A stretch of DNA of 64,000 bases. Source: Candidatus Roseilinea sp. GTDB lineage: Bacteria; Chloroflexota; Anaerolineae; J036; Brachytrichaceae. The notes under the pieces are model-generated. The model made no database searches. It saw nothing but the letters and a program-made list of their open reading frames with translations, and was not told the origin of the DNA. This document shows positions 1 through 12,833 of the stretch, piece after piece (within the stretch, counting starts at the first letter, position 1; every line of letters starts with the position of its first letter). The stretch lies in contig AP024676.1 in assembly GCA_025998955.1 (NCBI GenBank), positions 1,054,001 through 1,118,000 of the forward strand. Reading direction: 5' to 3'. A program made the position numbers and the translations under genes.

Positions 1-867
1 GACCAGCAGCATGATGAACGGATAGCCACGCCCGAGCGATTGCACTTGTGGCACAGTGTCTTTGAACCCGGCAGTGGGCGTGCTGCCGATCTGCACAAAC
101 GTCGTGATCTCCACCCAGAACAAGCCGGTCAGCCAAGCCCAGCGCTCGTCGAGTGGTTTGTTGTGAAAGTTGGCAATGGCGTAGCGCAGGTGCAGCAACA
201 GATCGTCCAGCGCGCCGTTGATCAGGAAGTAGGCGCTGCCCAGTGCAGTCGTTAGCGTTGCGCCGGCACCGACCGACGCGGCGGCGCCGATATGCCTGTG
301 CTGTGCTAGTGCCCACAGCATTAGCACGATGGCGTACAGCGCGAAGGGATACTTGAACCAGAACAACGCGCCGGCGAATGCGCCGCCGGCGAAGAGCCAG
401 CGCGTCTGACGGCGGTCTATGAATCGGCCTGCTTCCCAGACGCACAGCGTCGCCGCGATGAAGCACAGGTTGGCGAACCCCTCGGCCTGCGCCACCGACC
501 AATAGTTCAGCGTAGCCATGGTCAGCCAGAGCAACGCGCCGGCCACCATGCCCGAGAATCGGCTGCCGAACATGCGCCACGCGAGCATGCCGAGCAAGGT
601 CGCCGAGATCGCCTGCCAGGCCAGGTTGAAGGCGAATACGGCCGGCTGCGTTGGTTCGAGCGCCGTGGCGAGAGCATAGAGCGCCGGCGTGAGCGGCCCG
701 CGCACGTCCCAGCAATCGCGCAGGAAGACACCGCCGCGCCGCAACACATCGCCACACGCGGCGAACGCGCCCTGGTCGAACCACATCGGATACCACACCT
801 GCGGTAAGCCGATGGCTACCAGCCCCAGCGCAGCGAGCATCGCCAGTCCAAGCACTACCCATCGCAT
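1..867 (-). CDS. Polytopic membrane glycosyltransferase-like protein, partial (C-terminus beyond window)
   Basis: An open frame of 289 codons runs from an ATG at 867 to the window edge without a stop, so the C-terminus is missing. The product is a string of hydrophobic segments with a conserved early loop reading DQGAFAACGDVLRRGGVFLRD, then NYWSVAQAEGFANL and a WFKYPFALY stretch. The same three landmarks occur in the next gene upstream (DQGIYSACGDVIRRGGV, NYWSMNQAETFSNL, WFKYTFGLL), so the two are paralogues. The acidic residue in the first loop is what GT-C glycosyltransferases (ArnT/PMT type) use near the catalytic site. This suggests transfer of a sugar from a polyprenyl-phosphate donor at the membrane, which is inference. 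The start lies 6 bp after the upstream stop, consistent with one transcript. Confidence 0.8.
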   Translation of the reverse strand, partial: MRWVVLGLAMLAALGLVAIGLPQVWYPMWFDQGAFAACGDVLRRGGVFLRDCWDVRGPLTPALYALATALEPTQPAVFAFNLAWQAISATLLGMLAWRMFGSRFSGMVAGALLWLTMATLNYWSVAQAEGFANLCFIAATLCVWEAGRFIDRRQTRWLFAGGAFAGALFWFKYPFALYAIVLMLWALAQHRHIGAAASVGAGATLTTALGSAYFLINGALDDLLLHLRYAIANFHNKPLDERWAWLTGLFWVEITTFVQIGSTPTAGFKDTVPQVQSLGRGYPFIMLLV

Positions 868-873
868 GTACGC

Positions 874-2577
874 TCAGTCCTTCCGGCGGAAGAGCAGGAA
901 TGGCCCGTTCTCCGCTTCGTAACGATAGTTGGCTTCTACGTAGGCGTGCAGGTCGGTCAGCCGTTTCCAGTTGTCAATGTGCCGCACACCTAACCAGGGG
1001 TAATCGTCGCGGGTGAGGATGAAGTAGGTCGGTCGGTTGGCAGCGAGTTGTTCGTAGAACTGCCGACCGAACTCGGCGTTCGTCCACGAGCCGTGCGCCG
1101 GCGCCCAGACATCGGCAAACGGGAAGCGTGTCGCGTTGCGTCGCTGGGTGAGCATGTAAACCCATGGCGCGTCGGCGAACAAGCTGATGGTCTCGTCCGG
1201 CCGCGTATGTTCAACGATGTAATCGGCCACATAGAGCTGCGGCGCAACACGACTCTCTAGGTGAACTTCGCGCAGCGATTTGCCTTGCACGATGATGTTG
1301 ATGTAGGCGTCGTATACCCAGGGCAACATGCGGATGGCGAGCAGCGTAAATGCTACGACGCCAACCAATCCGCCTAGCACGCCGAGCGCACGCCCGACGG
1401 CCCCCGGCGCGCGCACCCACAGCCATGCCGCCGCTGTGCCGGCGCCGGCCAGGATCGCCAGCGGGCCGTGAAGAATGGTGAAGTGATACTGCACATACTT
1501 GGCCTGGATGGCAACCACGGCCAGCCCGGCGACGAACAACCCGACGAGATAGGCGTAACGCGCCAGGCCGTCGCCGTGCGTCGGGTGGATGAATCGCACG
1601 CCGCCCAAAATCGCCAAGATGAACAGCAGCGGGAAACCGCCGCCGAAGAAGGTCCACTGCGGCACCGTCGCCTTGTAGTCGCCGGTCAAGTCAGCGCCGT
1701 TGTCGGTGAAGCGCCAGAGAAATTGCACAATCTCCGGGAAGGTGCGCGGCGGACCCAGCGGGAACAGCTCGCGGAAGACGTTGAGTTGTTCGATCAGCGC
1801 CGGGATGCCGCCGGCCAGCGCGAAGCAGGCCAGCACGAGCGCATTGATTGCGATTGCGCCGACGGCAAACGCCGCGCCTGCGCGCAGCGTCGTGGGCAGC
1901 GTGCGCGTGCGCAGCCAGGTATGCAACAACAGCCCTGCGCCGATTACCGCAATCAGCAGGCCGAAGGTGTACTTGAACCACATCAAGATGCCCGCGCTGG
2001 CGCCGCTGATGAGCAGCAATCGCAGGTTCGGCACCGTTCGCGCGTGATTGCCTACGCCGCGCCACGCCAAATACAACGCCAGCACGATGAACAGGTTCGA
2101 GAACGTCTCGGCCTGGTTCATGGACCAGTAGTTGATGCCGGCGTAGATCAGCCAATAGAACGCCGCAGCCGGCAGCGCCGCGGCCGGATGGAACATCGCG
2201 CGCGCCGTCCAGCCCACCAGCGCCGCCGTGACCGCCTGCCAGGCCAACGTGAAGGCGTGCACCGCCACCGTGCTGAATGAGATCGAGAGCGCAATGGCAT
2301 ACAGCACCATTACCCCCGGCCCTTTGCTCTCGAAGCAATCGCGGATCGGCACGCCGCCGCGACGGATCACATCGCCGCACGCCGAGTAGATGCCCTGGTC
2401 ATGGCCGAAAGGGTAAATGAGGTGCGGCGTCGCCAGTGCGCCGAGCAATAGCGCGCCGATCCCAACTACCGCAATGCGCAGCCAGCGCCGGCCAGCGGGA
2501 GAAACAGACTGGTTCGGATCAAGCACGGGGATGATGCTACCAGTATTCGCTTGTCGGTTGCTGTCGCGGGTTGTCAA
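874..2577 (-). CDS. Polytopic membrane protein, GT-C glycosyltransferase-like
   Basis: A 567-residue protein with about a dozen hydrophobic segments. The first segment begins near residue 33 and is followed by a loop with DQGIYSACGDVIRRGG, resembling the catalytic first loop of GT-C (GT39/GT83-type) glycosyltransferases. The C-terminal ~130 residues look soluble (YVADYIVEHTRPDETISLF and a tail rich in charged and aromatic residues). The frame opens with TTG at 2577; a GTG at 2526 is an alternative and neither has a clear Shine-Dalgarno, so the start is uncertain. It precedes its paralogue by 6 bp. A role in cell-envelope glycan or glycolipid synthesis is inference; no substrate can be read from the sequence. 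Confidence 0.75.
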   Translation of the reverse strand: MTTRDSNRQANTGSIIPVLDPNQSVSPAGRRWLRIAVVGIGALLLGALATPHLIYPFGHDQGIYSACGDVIRRGGVPIRDCFESKGPGVMVLYAIALSISFSTVAVHAFTLAWQAVTAALVGWTARAMFHPAAALPAAAFYWLIYAGINYWSMNQAETFSNLFIVLALYLAWRGVGNHARTVPNLRLLLISGASAGILMWFKYTFGLLIAVIGAGLLLHTWLRTRTLPTTLRAGAAFAVGAIAINALVLACFALAGGIPALIEQLNVFRELFPLGPPRTFPEIVQFLWRFTDNGADLTGDYKATVPQWTFFGGGFPLLFILAILGGVRFIHPTHGDGLARYAYLVGLFVAGLAVVAIQAKYVQYHFTILHGPLAILAGAGTAAAWLWVRAPGAVGRALGVLGGLVGVVAFTLLAIRMLPWVYDAYINIIVQGKSLREVHLESRVAPQLYVADYIVEHTRPDETISLFADAPWVYMLTQRRNATRFPFADVWAPAHGSWTNAEFGRQFYEQLAANRPTYFILTRDDYPWLGVRHIDNWKRLTDLHAYVEANYRYEAENGPFLLFRRKD

Positions 2578-2631
2578 TCGCCGCTGAAACGGCGGAGAGG
2601 TTTCCCCTGACTACGGCGCAGCATAACCGGC

Positions 2632-4095
2632 TCACGCACGGGTGGCTGCCCAGTCTTCTTCGCTGAATTCCGGTTCGGGCACGTGCGAACCGTCCAGGCG
2701 TTGTGCTTCGACCACTGCCAGCGCGGCCAGGTTGGCGATACTGCGCACCGAGTCGCCGCGCTGTAACACGTGCACCGGCCGACGCATACCTACCAGGATC
2801 GGCCCGACCACTTCTGCGTGTGCCAGCTCGCGCATCAGCTTGTAGGCGATGTTGCCGGCTTCGAGGTTGGGGAAGATGAGCACGTTAGCCGGCTGGCCAA
2901 GCGTGTTGAACGGATAGTCGCGCAGCAGCTCTTCGGAGAGCGCCGTGTCGGCCATCAACTCGCCTTCGATGTACAGACCCGGCGCGCGTTGGCGTGCGAT
3001 CTCAACTGCTTGGCGCACCATTTCGGATCGTGGATGGCGCGTGCTGCCGAAACTGGAGAAGCTCAGCATGGCGATGCGCGGCTCGATGTCGAACTGGCGC
3101 ACCAAGATGAACGGGAAGCCCAATACGTTGTTGACCTGGTTGGGGTAGTCGCTGCGGCCGGTGGCGACGATCGCATCCGGGCGCGCGGTCTTGGCCTCTT
3201 CGTAGCCGATCTCCGGATCCGGGTTGGCCATGGCGAAGATGATCGGGCGCGTGGCCATGGTCTTCACCATCTCAGGCGTCACCGCGCCGGCGACCGACAG
3301 TCCGACGAACACGTCGGCGCCGGCGATGGCTTGCTCGAGCGTGCGCAGCGGCGTGGCGGCGGAGAAGGCAGCCTTGTAAGGATTCATGCCGACCGTGCGA
3401 CCTTGGTAGATCACGCCCTTGCTGTCGCACATGATGATGTTCTCCCGGCGCGCGCCTAGCGCGATGTAGAAGTTGGCGCAGGCGATGGCCGATGCGCCGG
3501 CGCCGTTGATCACGATGCGCACGTCCGACAAGCGCTTGCCGACGATCTCGCAGGCGTTCAGCAGCGCAGCGCCGGAGATGATCGCCGTGCCATGCTGGTC
3601 GTCGTGCATGACCGGAATGTTCATCTCGGCGCGTAGCCGCTCCTCGATGTAGAAGCACTCCGGTGCTTTGATGTCTTCGAGGTTGATGCCACCGAAGCTC
3701 GGCTCCATCAGCTTGACCGCCGCAATGAACGCCTCCGGGTCTTCGGTCGCCAGCTCGATGTCTATGCTGTCCACATCGGCGAAGCGCTTGAACAATAGCG
3801 CTTTGCCTTCCATCACCGGCTTGCCGGCGGCTGCGCCGATGTTGCCGAGGCCGAGCACCGCGGTGCCGTTGCTGATCACGGCTACCAGGTTGCCCTTAGT
3901 AGTGTATTCGTAAATGTCGTCGGGGCGCTCGTAGATCGCCAGGCAAGGCTCAGCGACGCCCGGGCTGTAGGCCAGCGTCAGATCATGTTGTGTGGCGCAG
4001 GGTTTCGTGGGGGTGATCTCCAACTTGCCTCGCGGCGAACGCCGGTGGTATTCCAGAGATTCGAGTCCGATGGCGCTTCCGTGGGTGCGAGACAT
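2632..4095 (-). CDS. maeB: NADP-type malic enzyme, MaeB-like, with large internal deletion
   Basis: Residues 1-330 are the malic enzyme core: YSPGVAEPC, the Lys in [20 protein letters not shown], the metal site in [10 protein letters not shown] and the dinucleotide loop [10 protein letters not shown] (about 197-206). From residue 331 the sequence is the distal half of the phosphotransacetylase-like domain of MaeB ([61 protein letters not shown]). The intervening segment of MaeB, the end of the malic domain plus the first half of the PTA domain (about 250-290 residues), is absent, and the join [13 protein letters not shown] stays in frame at about 3105. Length is 487 versus about 760 for MaeB. 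Start chosen at ATG 4095 with AGGAGT 5 bp upstream; the frame is open further upstream but only overlaps the Lon-like gene. Malate to pyruvate activity is expected of the family; whether this form works is unclear. Confidence 0.85.
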   Translation of the reverse strand: MSRTHGSAIGLESLEYHRRSPRGKLEITPTKPCATQHDLTLAYSPGVAEPCLAIYERPDDIYEYTTKGNLVAVISNGTAVLGLGNIGAAAGKPVMEGKALLFKRFADVDSIDIELATEDPEAFIAAVKLMEPSFGGINLEDIKAPECFYIEERLRAEMNIPVMHDDQHGTAIISGAALLNACEIVGKRLSDVRIVINGAGASAIACANFYIALGARRENIIMCDSKGVIYQGRTVGMNPYKAAFSAATPLRTLEQAIAGADVFVGLSVAGAVTPEMVKTMATRPIIFAMANPDPEIGYEEAKTARPDAIVATGRSDYPNQVNNVLGFPFILVRQFDIEPRIAMLSFSSFGSTRHPRSEMVRQAVEIARQRAPGLYIEGELMADTALSEELLRDYPFNTLGQPANVLIFPNLEAGNIAYKLMRELAHAEVVGPILVGMRRPVHVLQRGDSVRSIANLAALAVVEAQRLDGSHVPEPEFSEEDWAATRA

Positions 4096-4109
4096 GGCGT
4101 ACTCCTCTG

Positions 4110-6521
4110 TCAACTTGTTGATGTGGGCGAAAGGCCGATGGACGGCCTGGGCTCGAGGGAATGTTCCGGGGTAGCGAGCTGTCTGAGGCTTTGGCCGAAG
4201 GCTCTCAGCCGCTGCTCCACTTGCGCGTGTACCTGGCTGGCCGGCTGGTCGGTCAGGATTTCGATGCCCTCGTCTACGTTCCTCACCGACCAAACGTGAA
4301 ACTCGCCGCGCGCGACGGCTTCGACCACGTCCTCGCGCAGCATGAGGTGCTGCACGTTGCCTTCGGGGATGAGCACGCCCTGCTCGCCCGTCAGGCCGCG
4401 TGCCTTGCAAACGTCGAAGAACCCTTCGATCTTCTCGTTCACGCCACCGATCACCTGCACTTCGCCGTGTTGGTTCACCGAGCCGGTGACGGCGATGGAC
4501 TGTTTGACCGGTAAGCAAGCCAGCGCAGAGAGCAACGCATACAACTCCGCCGATGATGCGCTGTCACCTTCGACGGCCTGATAGCTCTGCTCGAACACGA
4601 GCCGCGCCGACAGGCTCAACGGCTTGTCCTGGCCGTATCGGTACGAGAGATAACCGCTGAGGATCATCACGCCTTTGCTGTGGATCGGGCCGCCAAGCTC
4701 GACCTCGCGTTCGATGTCAATGACGCCCTTGCTGCCAGGCTCGACGCTGGCCGTGATGCGGCTGGGCAGGCCAAACTCGTAGTCGCCGAGCGTGAATATC
4801 GTCAGGCCGTTCACCTGGCCGACGACTGCGCCGCGCGTCTCGATCAACAGCATGTTGCGCAGGATCATCTCTTGCAGGCGTTCCTGGATCATGCTCGAGC
4901 GATAGAACTGCTGATCGAGTGCTTGTCGAATGTGGCGGGCCTCAATAATGCCGGCGCCGTCTCGCTCTGCGTATAGGTTCGCTTCGCGCACGATGTCGAG
5001 CAGCGTGCCGAAGTGGGTCGAGAGCTTGGATTGATCCTCGGCCATACGTGCAGCGTGTTCGAGTAGTTTGGCGGCAGCGGCGCTGTCCAGATGGCGGTAG
5101 CCCTCGCGCTCGCACAACATGCGCAATAGCGACAGCGTGTCGCGCACGTTGCCCGGCTCGTTCGGCATGCGCGTGTCGAAATCCACTCTCACCTTGAACA
5201 GCTCGGCGAAGTCGGCGTCGTAAGCGTGCAACAGTTGATAGTGCAGCGGTTGGCCGATCAGGATGACCTTGACGTCGAGCGGAATCGGCTGCGGCCGAAG
5301 GGTCTTGGCCGAGAGGAAGCCGAGCCGATCCGTCAGCTCTTCGATCTGGATCTCGCCGGCATTGATGCACCGCTTCAGCCCGTCCCAACTGTATGGCTCG
5401 CGCAGCAAGTCTTCGACGCGCAGCACGAGGTATCCGCCGTTGGCGTGATGCAGCGCGCCGGCTTTGATCATGGTGAAGTCGGTGTACAGCGCACCGAACT
5501 GGCTTTCTTTCTCGATGCGGCCGAGTAGATTTGCATAGGTCGGGCTCGATTCCACGACGACCGGCGCGCCCTTGGCTTTGCCGTTGTCTATCAGGATGTT
5601 GACGGCGTATTTGCGGAATGGCAGGTCCTGCATCCAGGGCGCGAATAGCGCGCTTACGCCCTCAGGCGCCGGGCTGCCGGGCTTGAACAGCTCGATGTTG
5701 TCAAGCATGTCGTCTCGTACCGCTTCTAGATACGCGATGACCTCAGGCTGATCGGCATATTTCTCGATCAGGTCTTCGAGCGATCCACCCAGCACAGCCA
5801 TCGCCGCCTGCCGGCTGAGTTGCTGCAACCGTTCCTGCACCTGTCGTTCCAAGTCGCGCACCTGTTTCATCGCCGCGCGCACTTCGTGTTGCACCATCTC
5901 GCTGCGCGCTTTGTATGCGGCGCGTTCTTCCTCCGTCATGCGGGCGAAGTCTTCGTCGGTCAACGGTCTGCCGTGCCTCACCGGCAGCGTCATGATGCCT
6001 GTCGGCATCACTTGCATGCCGAAGCCTGCGGCTTCCAGCTTGGCGCTCAGTTCGCCGAGCGTGTTGGCTCGCCCGACCTCCAGCTCTTTAAGAAGCGCGT
6101 CTCGCTTGTTGGCGAATTCCTCCGACTCGAGCGCTTTGGGCAGCTCGCGGCGAACATGTTCGACCAGCGATTTCATCTCCTGCTGAAAGACGCGCGCCTG
6201 TCCGGCAGGCAGACGAATGGCGATCGGTTGATACGAGTCGTCGAAGTTGTTGATGTAGCACCAATCGCAGGGCGCAGGTCGCCGGCGCGCTTCGCCTTCG
6301 AGGAAGGACTTGACCGCCGACATTTTGCCGATGCCGTGTGGTCCGGAAACGTAGATGTTGAAGCCGGCGTCGCGAATGCCCAGACCGAACTCCAGCGCGG
6401 ACACGGCGCGTGGCTGGCCGATCACGCCTTCAAGCGGCGCACATTCGGCAGTGGTGTGGATGCCAAGCTCGCTCTGGTTGATGATGCGTCGCAGCTCAGC
6501 GGGGATCAGTCGTCTGCTCAC
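4110..6521 (-). CDS. Lon-related ATP-dependent protease (LonB-like, AAA_32/S16)
   Basis: An 803-residue protein. A P-loop, GPHGIGKMS, lies at residues 60-68. A long insertion with coiled-coil character follows (about 180-260), then the substrate-domain landmarks [16 protein letters not shown] and VKVILIGQP. The C-terminal S16 protease domain has the dyad Ser in EGDSASSAE (Ser654) and Lys697 in GGVNEKIEG, 43 residues apart as in Lon proteases. This is the soluble Lon-like family with an N-terminal AAA_32 domain rather than canonical LonA. It degrades misfolded or regulatory proteins in the cytosol (family knowledge). It ends 14 bp before maeB, so the two are probably co-transcribed. A perfect palindrome about 60 bp upstream may be an operator. 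Confidence 0.9.
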   Translation of the reverse strand: MSRRLIPAELRRIINQSELGIHTTAECAPLEGVIGQPRAVSALEFGLGIRDAGFNIYVSGPHGIGKMSAVKSFLEGEARRRPAPCDWCYINNFDDSYQPIAIRLPAGQARVFQQEMKSLVEHVRRELPKALESEEFANKRDALLKELEVGRANTLGELSAKLEAAGFGMQVMPTGIMTLPVRHGRPLTDEDFARMTEEERAAYKARSEMVQHEVRAAMKQVRDLERQVQERLQQLSRQAAMAVLGGSLEDLIEKYADQPEVIAYLEAVRDDMLDNIELFKPGSPAPEGVSALFAPWMQDLPFRKYAVNILIDNGKAKGAPVVVESSPTYANLLGRIEKESQFGALYTDFTMIKAGALHHANGGYLVLRVEDLLREPYSWDGLKRCINAGEIQIEELTDRLGFLSAKTLRPQPIPLDVKVILIGQPLHYQLLHAYDADFAELFKVRVDFDTRMPNEPGNVRDTLSLLRMLCEREGYRHLDSAAAAKLLEHAARMAEDQSKLSTHFGTLLDIVREANLYAERDGAGIIEARHIRQALDQQFYRSSMIQERLQEMILRNMLLIETRGAVVGQVNGLTIFTLGDYEFGLPSRITASVEPGSKGVIDIEREVELGGPIHSKGVMILSGYLSYRYGQDKPLSLSARLVFEQSYQAVEGDSASSAELYALLSALACLPVKQSIAVTGSVNQHGEVQVIGGVNEKIEGFFDVCKARGLTGEQGVLIPEGNVQHLMLREDVVEAVARGEFHVWSVRNVDEGIEILTDQPASQVHAQVEQRLRAFGQSLRQLATPEHSLEPRPSIGLSPTSTS

Positions 6522-6564
6522 TCTTTCAGCCTATATCGAACGCTCACAGCGCTCCCCCATGAAA

Positions 6565-6593
6565 GGTATAGTTCATGACCGGTCAGCTGACCA
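6565..6593 (-). promoter_or_regulatory. Candidate promoter and palindromic operator of the Lon-like gene
   Basis: GGTCAGCTGACC at 6581-6592 is a perfect 12-bp palindrome. On the minus strand a TATACC (6570-6565) sits 17 bp after TGGTCA (6593-6588), so the palindrome overlaps the putative -35 box of the protease gene starting at 6521. The -35 match to consensus is poor. A repressor or MarR/TetR-like site is a guess. Confidence 0.35.
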
Positions 6594-6648
6594 GTTTCCC
6601 CGATCGTCGTGCCGCGCTGGCACAAAGGTAGACACGCTACCTCCACGT

Positions 6649-6807
6649 CTATAGTGTCCGACTCGGTCGCCGGATCAGCTTGTAGACAGCGAAGGCGGTG
6701 AGCAAAACGATGGCCAACCCGACCGACACCCGTGGATCCAGCATGGTGGTGAATAGAACCAGAATGGCAGCCAGGGCGGCCAGAATCGCTTCGATTCGGT
6801 CATTCAT
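6649..6807 (-). CDS. Small membrane protein, 52 residues
   Basis: MNDRIEAILAALAAILVL begins a 52-residue protein with two hydrophobic segments (about 8-24 and 28-44) and a basic tail, YKLIRRPSRTL. An AGGAGT lies 6 bp before the ATG, and the ATG shares one base with the stop of the upstream gene (TGATG junction), which argues for translational coupling. No family recognised; too short for most ORF callers. Confidence 0.65.
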   Translation of the reverse strand: MNDRIEAILAALAAILVLFTTMLDPRVSVGLAIVLLTAFAVYKLIRRPSRTL

Positions 6808-7382
6808 CAAGATACTCCTTGTTGGCGATTTCTACGCAGGACGCCGATCAGGATGCCTACACCGACGATGATCAAGATCAACGGCCAGGCTGTGCCCATG
6901 ATTTGCAGGATGCGCATGCCGGGTTCGCCCATCCAGAACAGCGCGCCCAGCACGGCAAACACTGCGCCGGGGATGAGCGGCCAAAGCTCCAACCGTCCGC
7001 CGGCCAGCGGCGTGAGCACGATGATCAGCAGCCAGCCTGCTGCGAAGCTGAGCATCAGGACGGCCGCCGGAACGAGCTCATTCTCGGCTGAGGCGACGAA
7101 AGGTTGCGTCATGAGCAGGATGCCCGCGCCCAGGCCGGCCAAGATCCCACCGGGGATCATCAGCCCTGGCATGCGCGCCGCAATGCTCCAGACGATGAAC
7201 GCGACGCCCAGCAGAGGCATCACGAGCAGCGAGAGCCAGCCCAACTGGAACACTTGGGCGATCAGAAGCAAGACGCCGATCGTGATCAACATCACGGCAG
7301 CGATCACGCCGCGCTGTCGCGGGTCAGCCGGCGCGGCGGGCTGGCCGCTCGTCATTCGACTCATTTGATTCGGGGCGTTCAT
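6807..7382 (-). CDS. Hypothetical six-helix membrane protein
   Basis: 191 residues. The N-terminus (about 24 residues) is hydrophilic, followed by alternating hydrophobic segments arranged as three helical pairs (starting near 26, 76 and 135) and a short basic C-terminus, RRNRQQGVS. AGGAGG precedes the ATG by 8 bp. The pattern resembles the transmembrane part of LiaF-type or DUF5668-type proteins, but I do not see a diagnostic motif. It is translationally coupled to the 52-residue membrane protein downstream. Confidence 0.7.
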   Translation of the reverse strand: MNAPNQMSRMTSGQPAAPADPRQRGVIAAVMLITIGVLLLIAQVFQLGWLSLLVMPLLGVAFIVWSIAARMPGLMIPGGILAGLGAGILLMTQPFVASAENELVPAAVLMLSFAAGWLLIIVLTPLAGGRLELWPLIPGAVFAVLGALFWMGEPGMRILQIMGTAWPLILIIVGVGILIGVLRRNRQQGVS

Positions 7383-7521
7383 AGCAGCACCTCCTCAAGT
7401 CCACTTCAGTGGAAGGTTAGATCGGTATCGTTAAACCGTTATCTGAACCGGCGCGGCGCGCGAGGACTATCCTTTCAGCCAGGCCGTTCCCTGGTCTGAT
7501 GACGGGGTGATGAAACATCAA

Positions 7522-7545
7522 AAGCGCCGGCTAAGGCCGGCGCTT
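7522..7545 (-). terminator. Rho-independent terminator of the nifJ-flavodoxin unit
   Basis: AAGCGCCGGC / GCCGGCGCTT form a perfect 10-bp stem with a 4-base loop. Read on the minus strand the stem ends in TTTT, about 50 bp after the flavodoxin stop codon. The 214 bp between 7383 and 7596 hold no gene; they carry this hairpin and the upstream region of the 191-residue membrane protein. Confidence 0.75.
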
Positions 7546-7596
7546 CTCCCTTGGCTCTCGTTCGAACACAGGTTCCTCGTTGCTTGAGCCGTTCGC

Positions 7597-8136
7597 TTAC
7601 ACGACGCTGGCGCTCAGCTCCGGTTTGACGAGCTGTTGGGCGATCTTGCCAGCCCAGGCTTCGATCGCTTCCCAGTCGCGATAATCGCCCACCTTGGCTT
7701 TGACCGCCTTGATGATCAGTTTGTCGCCCAGGTGCAGCGTGCTTAGATCAATCTTGCCGTGGAACACGGCGATGTCTTGAGGCTGGATGCGGTCGGCGAT
7801 GGCCTGCTGGGCGTGTGGGAAACGCCAGCCATCCAGGATCTCCACCGGATCGCCTTCGCCGGTCGGCCCGCTGGAGAACAGCCAGACCGGCCGCCGGGCG
7901 AGTGCAGTTTCGTTCGCTTCGAGGAACGCAACGGCTCCCTTGAGCCAGTGGCCGGCGTAGACGCCGCTGCCCAGCACCACGGCTTGGTAGCGCTCGATCT
8001 CGCCGGTTTGCTCGGCAGGGAGCACATCCACATCCAACCCGGCGCGTACGAGCACCTGGCCGATTCGCTCGGCGATCTCAGTGGTCGAACCATATTTGCT
8101 CGCGTAGGCCACGAGCACTTTGTTTCCTTTGTTCAT
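7597..8136 (-). CDS. Flavodoxin-domain protein
   Basis: 179 residues. The FMN phosphate loop is visible at the N-terminus (YASKYGSTTEIAERI), followed by VVLGSGVYAGHW and PVWLFSSGPTGEG, the typical second and third FMN-contact strands. It resembles the flavodoxin_5/HemG-like group. It starts one base after the nifJ stop (TGACATG), with GAGGTG as ribosome site inside nifJ, so it is co-translated with pyruvate:ferredoxin oxidoreductase. This makes it a plausible electron acceptor or donor for that enzyme, though HemG-like members instead oxidise protoporphyrinogen. The start MNKGNK is chosen because of this spacing; the frame is open further upstream only within nifJ. Confidence 0.85.
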   Translation of the reverse strand: MNKGNKVLVAYASKYGSTTEIAERIGQVLVRAGLDVDVLPAEQTGEIERYQAVVLGSGVYAGHWLKGAVAFLEANETALARRPVWLFSSGPTGEGDPVEILDGWRFPHAQQAIADRIQPQDIAVFHGKIDLSTLHLGDKLIIKAVKAKVGDYRDWEAIEAWAGKIAQQLVKPELSASVV

Positions 8137-8137
8137 G

Positions 8138-11767
<3,630 letters not shown>

Positions 11768-11851
11768 GCCAACCGTTGTAATCGGATCGGTGCGCCGATG
11801 CGTCCTTCGTTCGACGGGTTATCGGCTGGTCAAGCGGCTAGTTCGACCGCT

Positions 11852-12820
11852 TTACCAGATTGTGCGCAGGAACTTCACCTTCTCCACAGTCTGGTATTCG
11901 CCGCCTCCTTCGTGCCGGTTGAACTCGTAGATTCGGATGTCTTTCTCACCGGCCCAGTGGTTGTAGGCAGCGAACACGGTTGACGGCGGGCAAATGTCGT
12001 CCATCAGACCGACGGAGAACAAGGCTTTTGCCCGTGCGCGGGCGGCGAAGTTGACCCCGTCGAAGTAGCTCAGTGTGGCAAAGACGCGGTCTACCTTGTC
12101 ACGTTGGGCGATGAGGAAGCGTTGCAGCTCGATGTAGGGGCTGCTGTCTATCAGCGTTGCGGCGCGCCGGAAGTGGCACAGGAACGGCACATCCGGCATC
12201 GCGACCTTGACAGCAGGCATGAGCCCGGCGACGGCGATGGTGATGCCGCCGCCCTGGCTGCCGCCGGTCGCCGCGATGCGCTCCGGGTCTATGGCGTCGA
12301 ATGACTGCGCAGCCTCGATGGCCCGGCAGCCGTCGGTGAATACGCGCCGGTAGTAATACGTCTCCGGCTTCAATACGCCGCGGGTCATGAAGCCGGGATG
12401 ATGCGGGTTGCTGCCCTCCGGCTCAGGGTCAGGTGTGTCGCCGTGGCTCCAGGTGCTGCCCTGGCCGCGCGTGTCCATGACCAGGTGGGCATAGCCGGCT
12501 GCGCTCCACAACAACCAGCTCGTGGGGTAGCTGCGCCCACCGCCGTAGCCGATGAACTCGACGACGCAGGGCAGCTTGCCGGTGCGATGTTTAGGCAGGA
12601 TCAGCCAGCCCTTGATCGGCTGGCCGCCGTAACCGTTGAAGGTGACGTCGAACGTCTCTACGTTGCGCAGCCCGAAGTCCACCGGCTCGAAGTGTGGGTC
12701 GAGCGGATGCGCGCGCGCTTCGTCCAGCGTGCGATGCCAGAAGGCGTCGAAGTCGGATGGTTCATTGCGATCAGGGCGATAGGTCTTGAGTTGATCCAGT
12801 GGAAAGTCGAAGAATGCCAT
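11852..12820 (-). CDS. axeA: Acetyl xylan esterase / cephalosporin-C deacetylase (CE7)
   Basis: 322 residues, alpha/beta hydrolase of carbohydrate esterase family 7. The catalytic triad can be read directly: Ser188 in ATGGSQGGG, Asp274 in [10 protein letters not shown] and His303 in NRHEGGGEY. These are the same numbers I know for the Thermotoga maritima CE7 enzyme. VMDTRGQGS is also typical. It should remove acetyl groups from xylo-oligosaccharides and small acetylated compounds in the cytosol; no signal peptide is visible. Start ATG 12820 is taken because [11 protein letters not shown] is the usual N-terminus; 13 bp separate it from the DUF2298 gene upstream. A short hairpin overlaps its stop (11834-11852). 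Confidence 0.93.
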   Translation of the reverse strand: MAFFDFPLDQLKTYRPDRNEPSDFDAFWHRTLDEARAHPLDPHFEPVDFGLRNVETFDVTFNGYGGQPIKGWLILPKHRTGKLPCVVEFIGYGGGRSYPTSWLLWSAAGYAHLVMDTRGQGSTWSHGDTPDPEPEGSNPHHPGFMTRGVLKPETYYYRRVFTDGCRAIEAAQSFDAIDPERIAATGGSQGGGITIAVAGLMPAVKVAMPDVPFLCHFRRAATLIDSSPYIELQRFLIAQRDKVDRVFATLSYFDGVNFAARARAKALFSVGLMDDICPPSTVFAAYNHWAGEKDIRIYEFNRHEGGGEYQTVEKVKFLRTIW

Positions 12821-12833
12821 GTGGGAGATTGAA

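Noticed and set aside
1468-2280. 270-codon plus-strand frame
   Set aside because: Gln/Arg/Ala-rich antisense shadow of the membrane glycosyltransferase gene; no motif.
4096-4518. N-terminal extension of the malic enzyme frame (total 628 codons)
   Set aside because: The extra 141 codons lie antiparallel to nothing conserved, overlap the Lon-like gene in another frame and are Arg-rich; AGGAGT sits right before ATG 4095.
6610-6624. Terminator for the small membrane-protein genes
   Set aside because: GTGCC/GGCAC makes only a 5-bp stem and no U-run follows on either strand.
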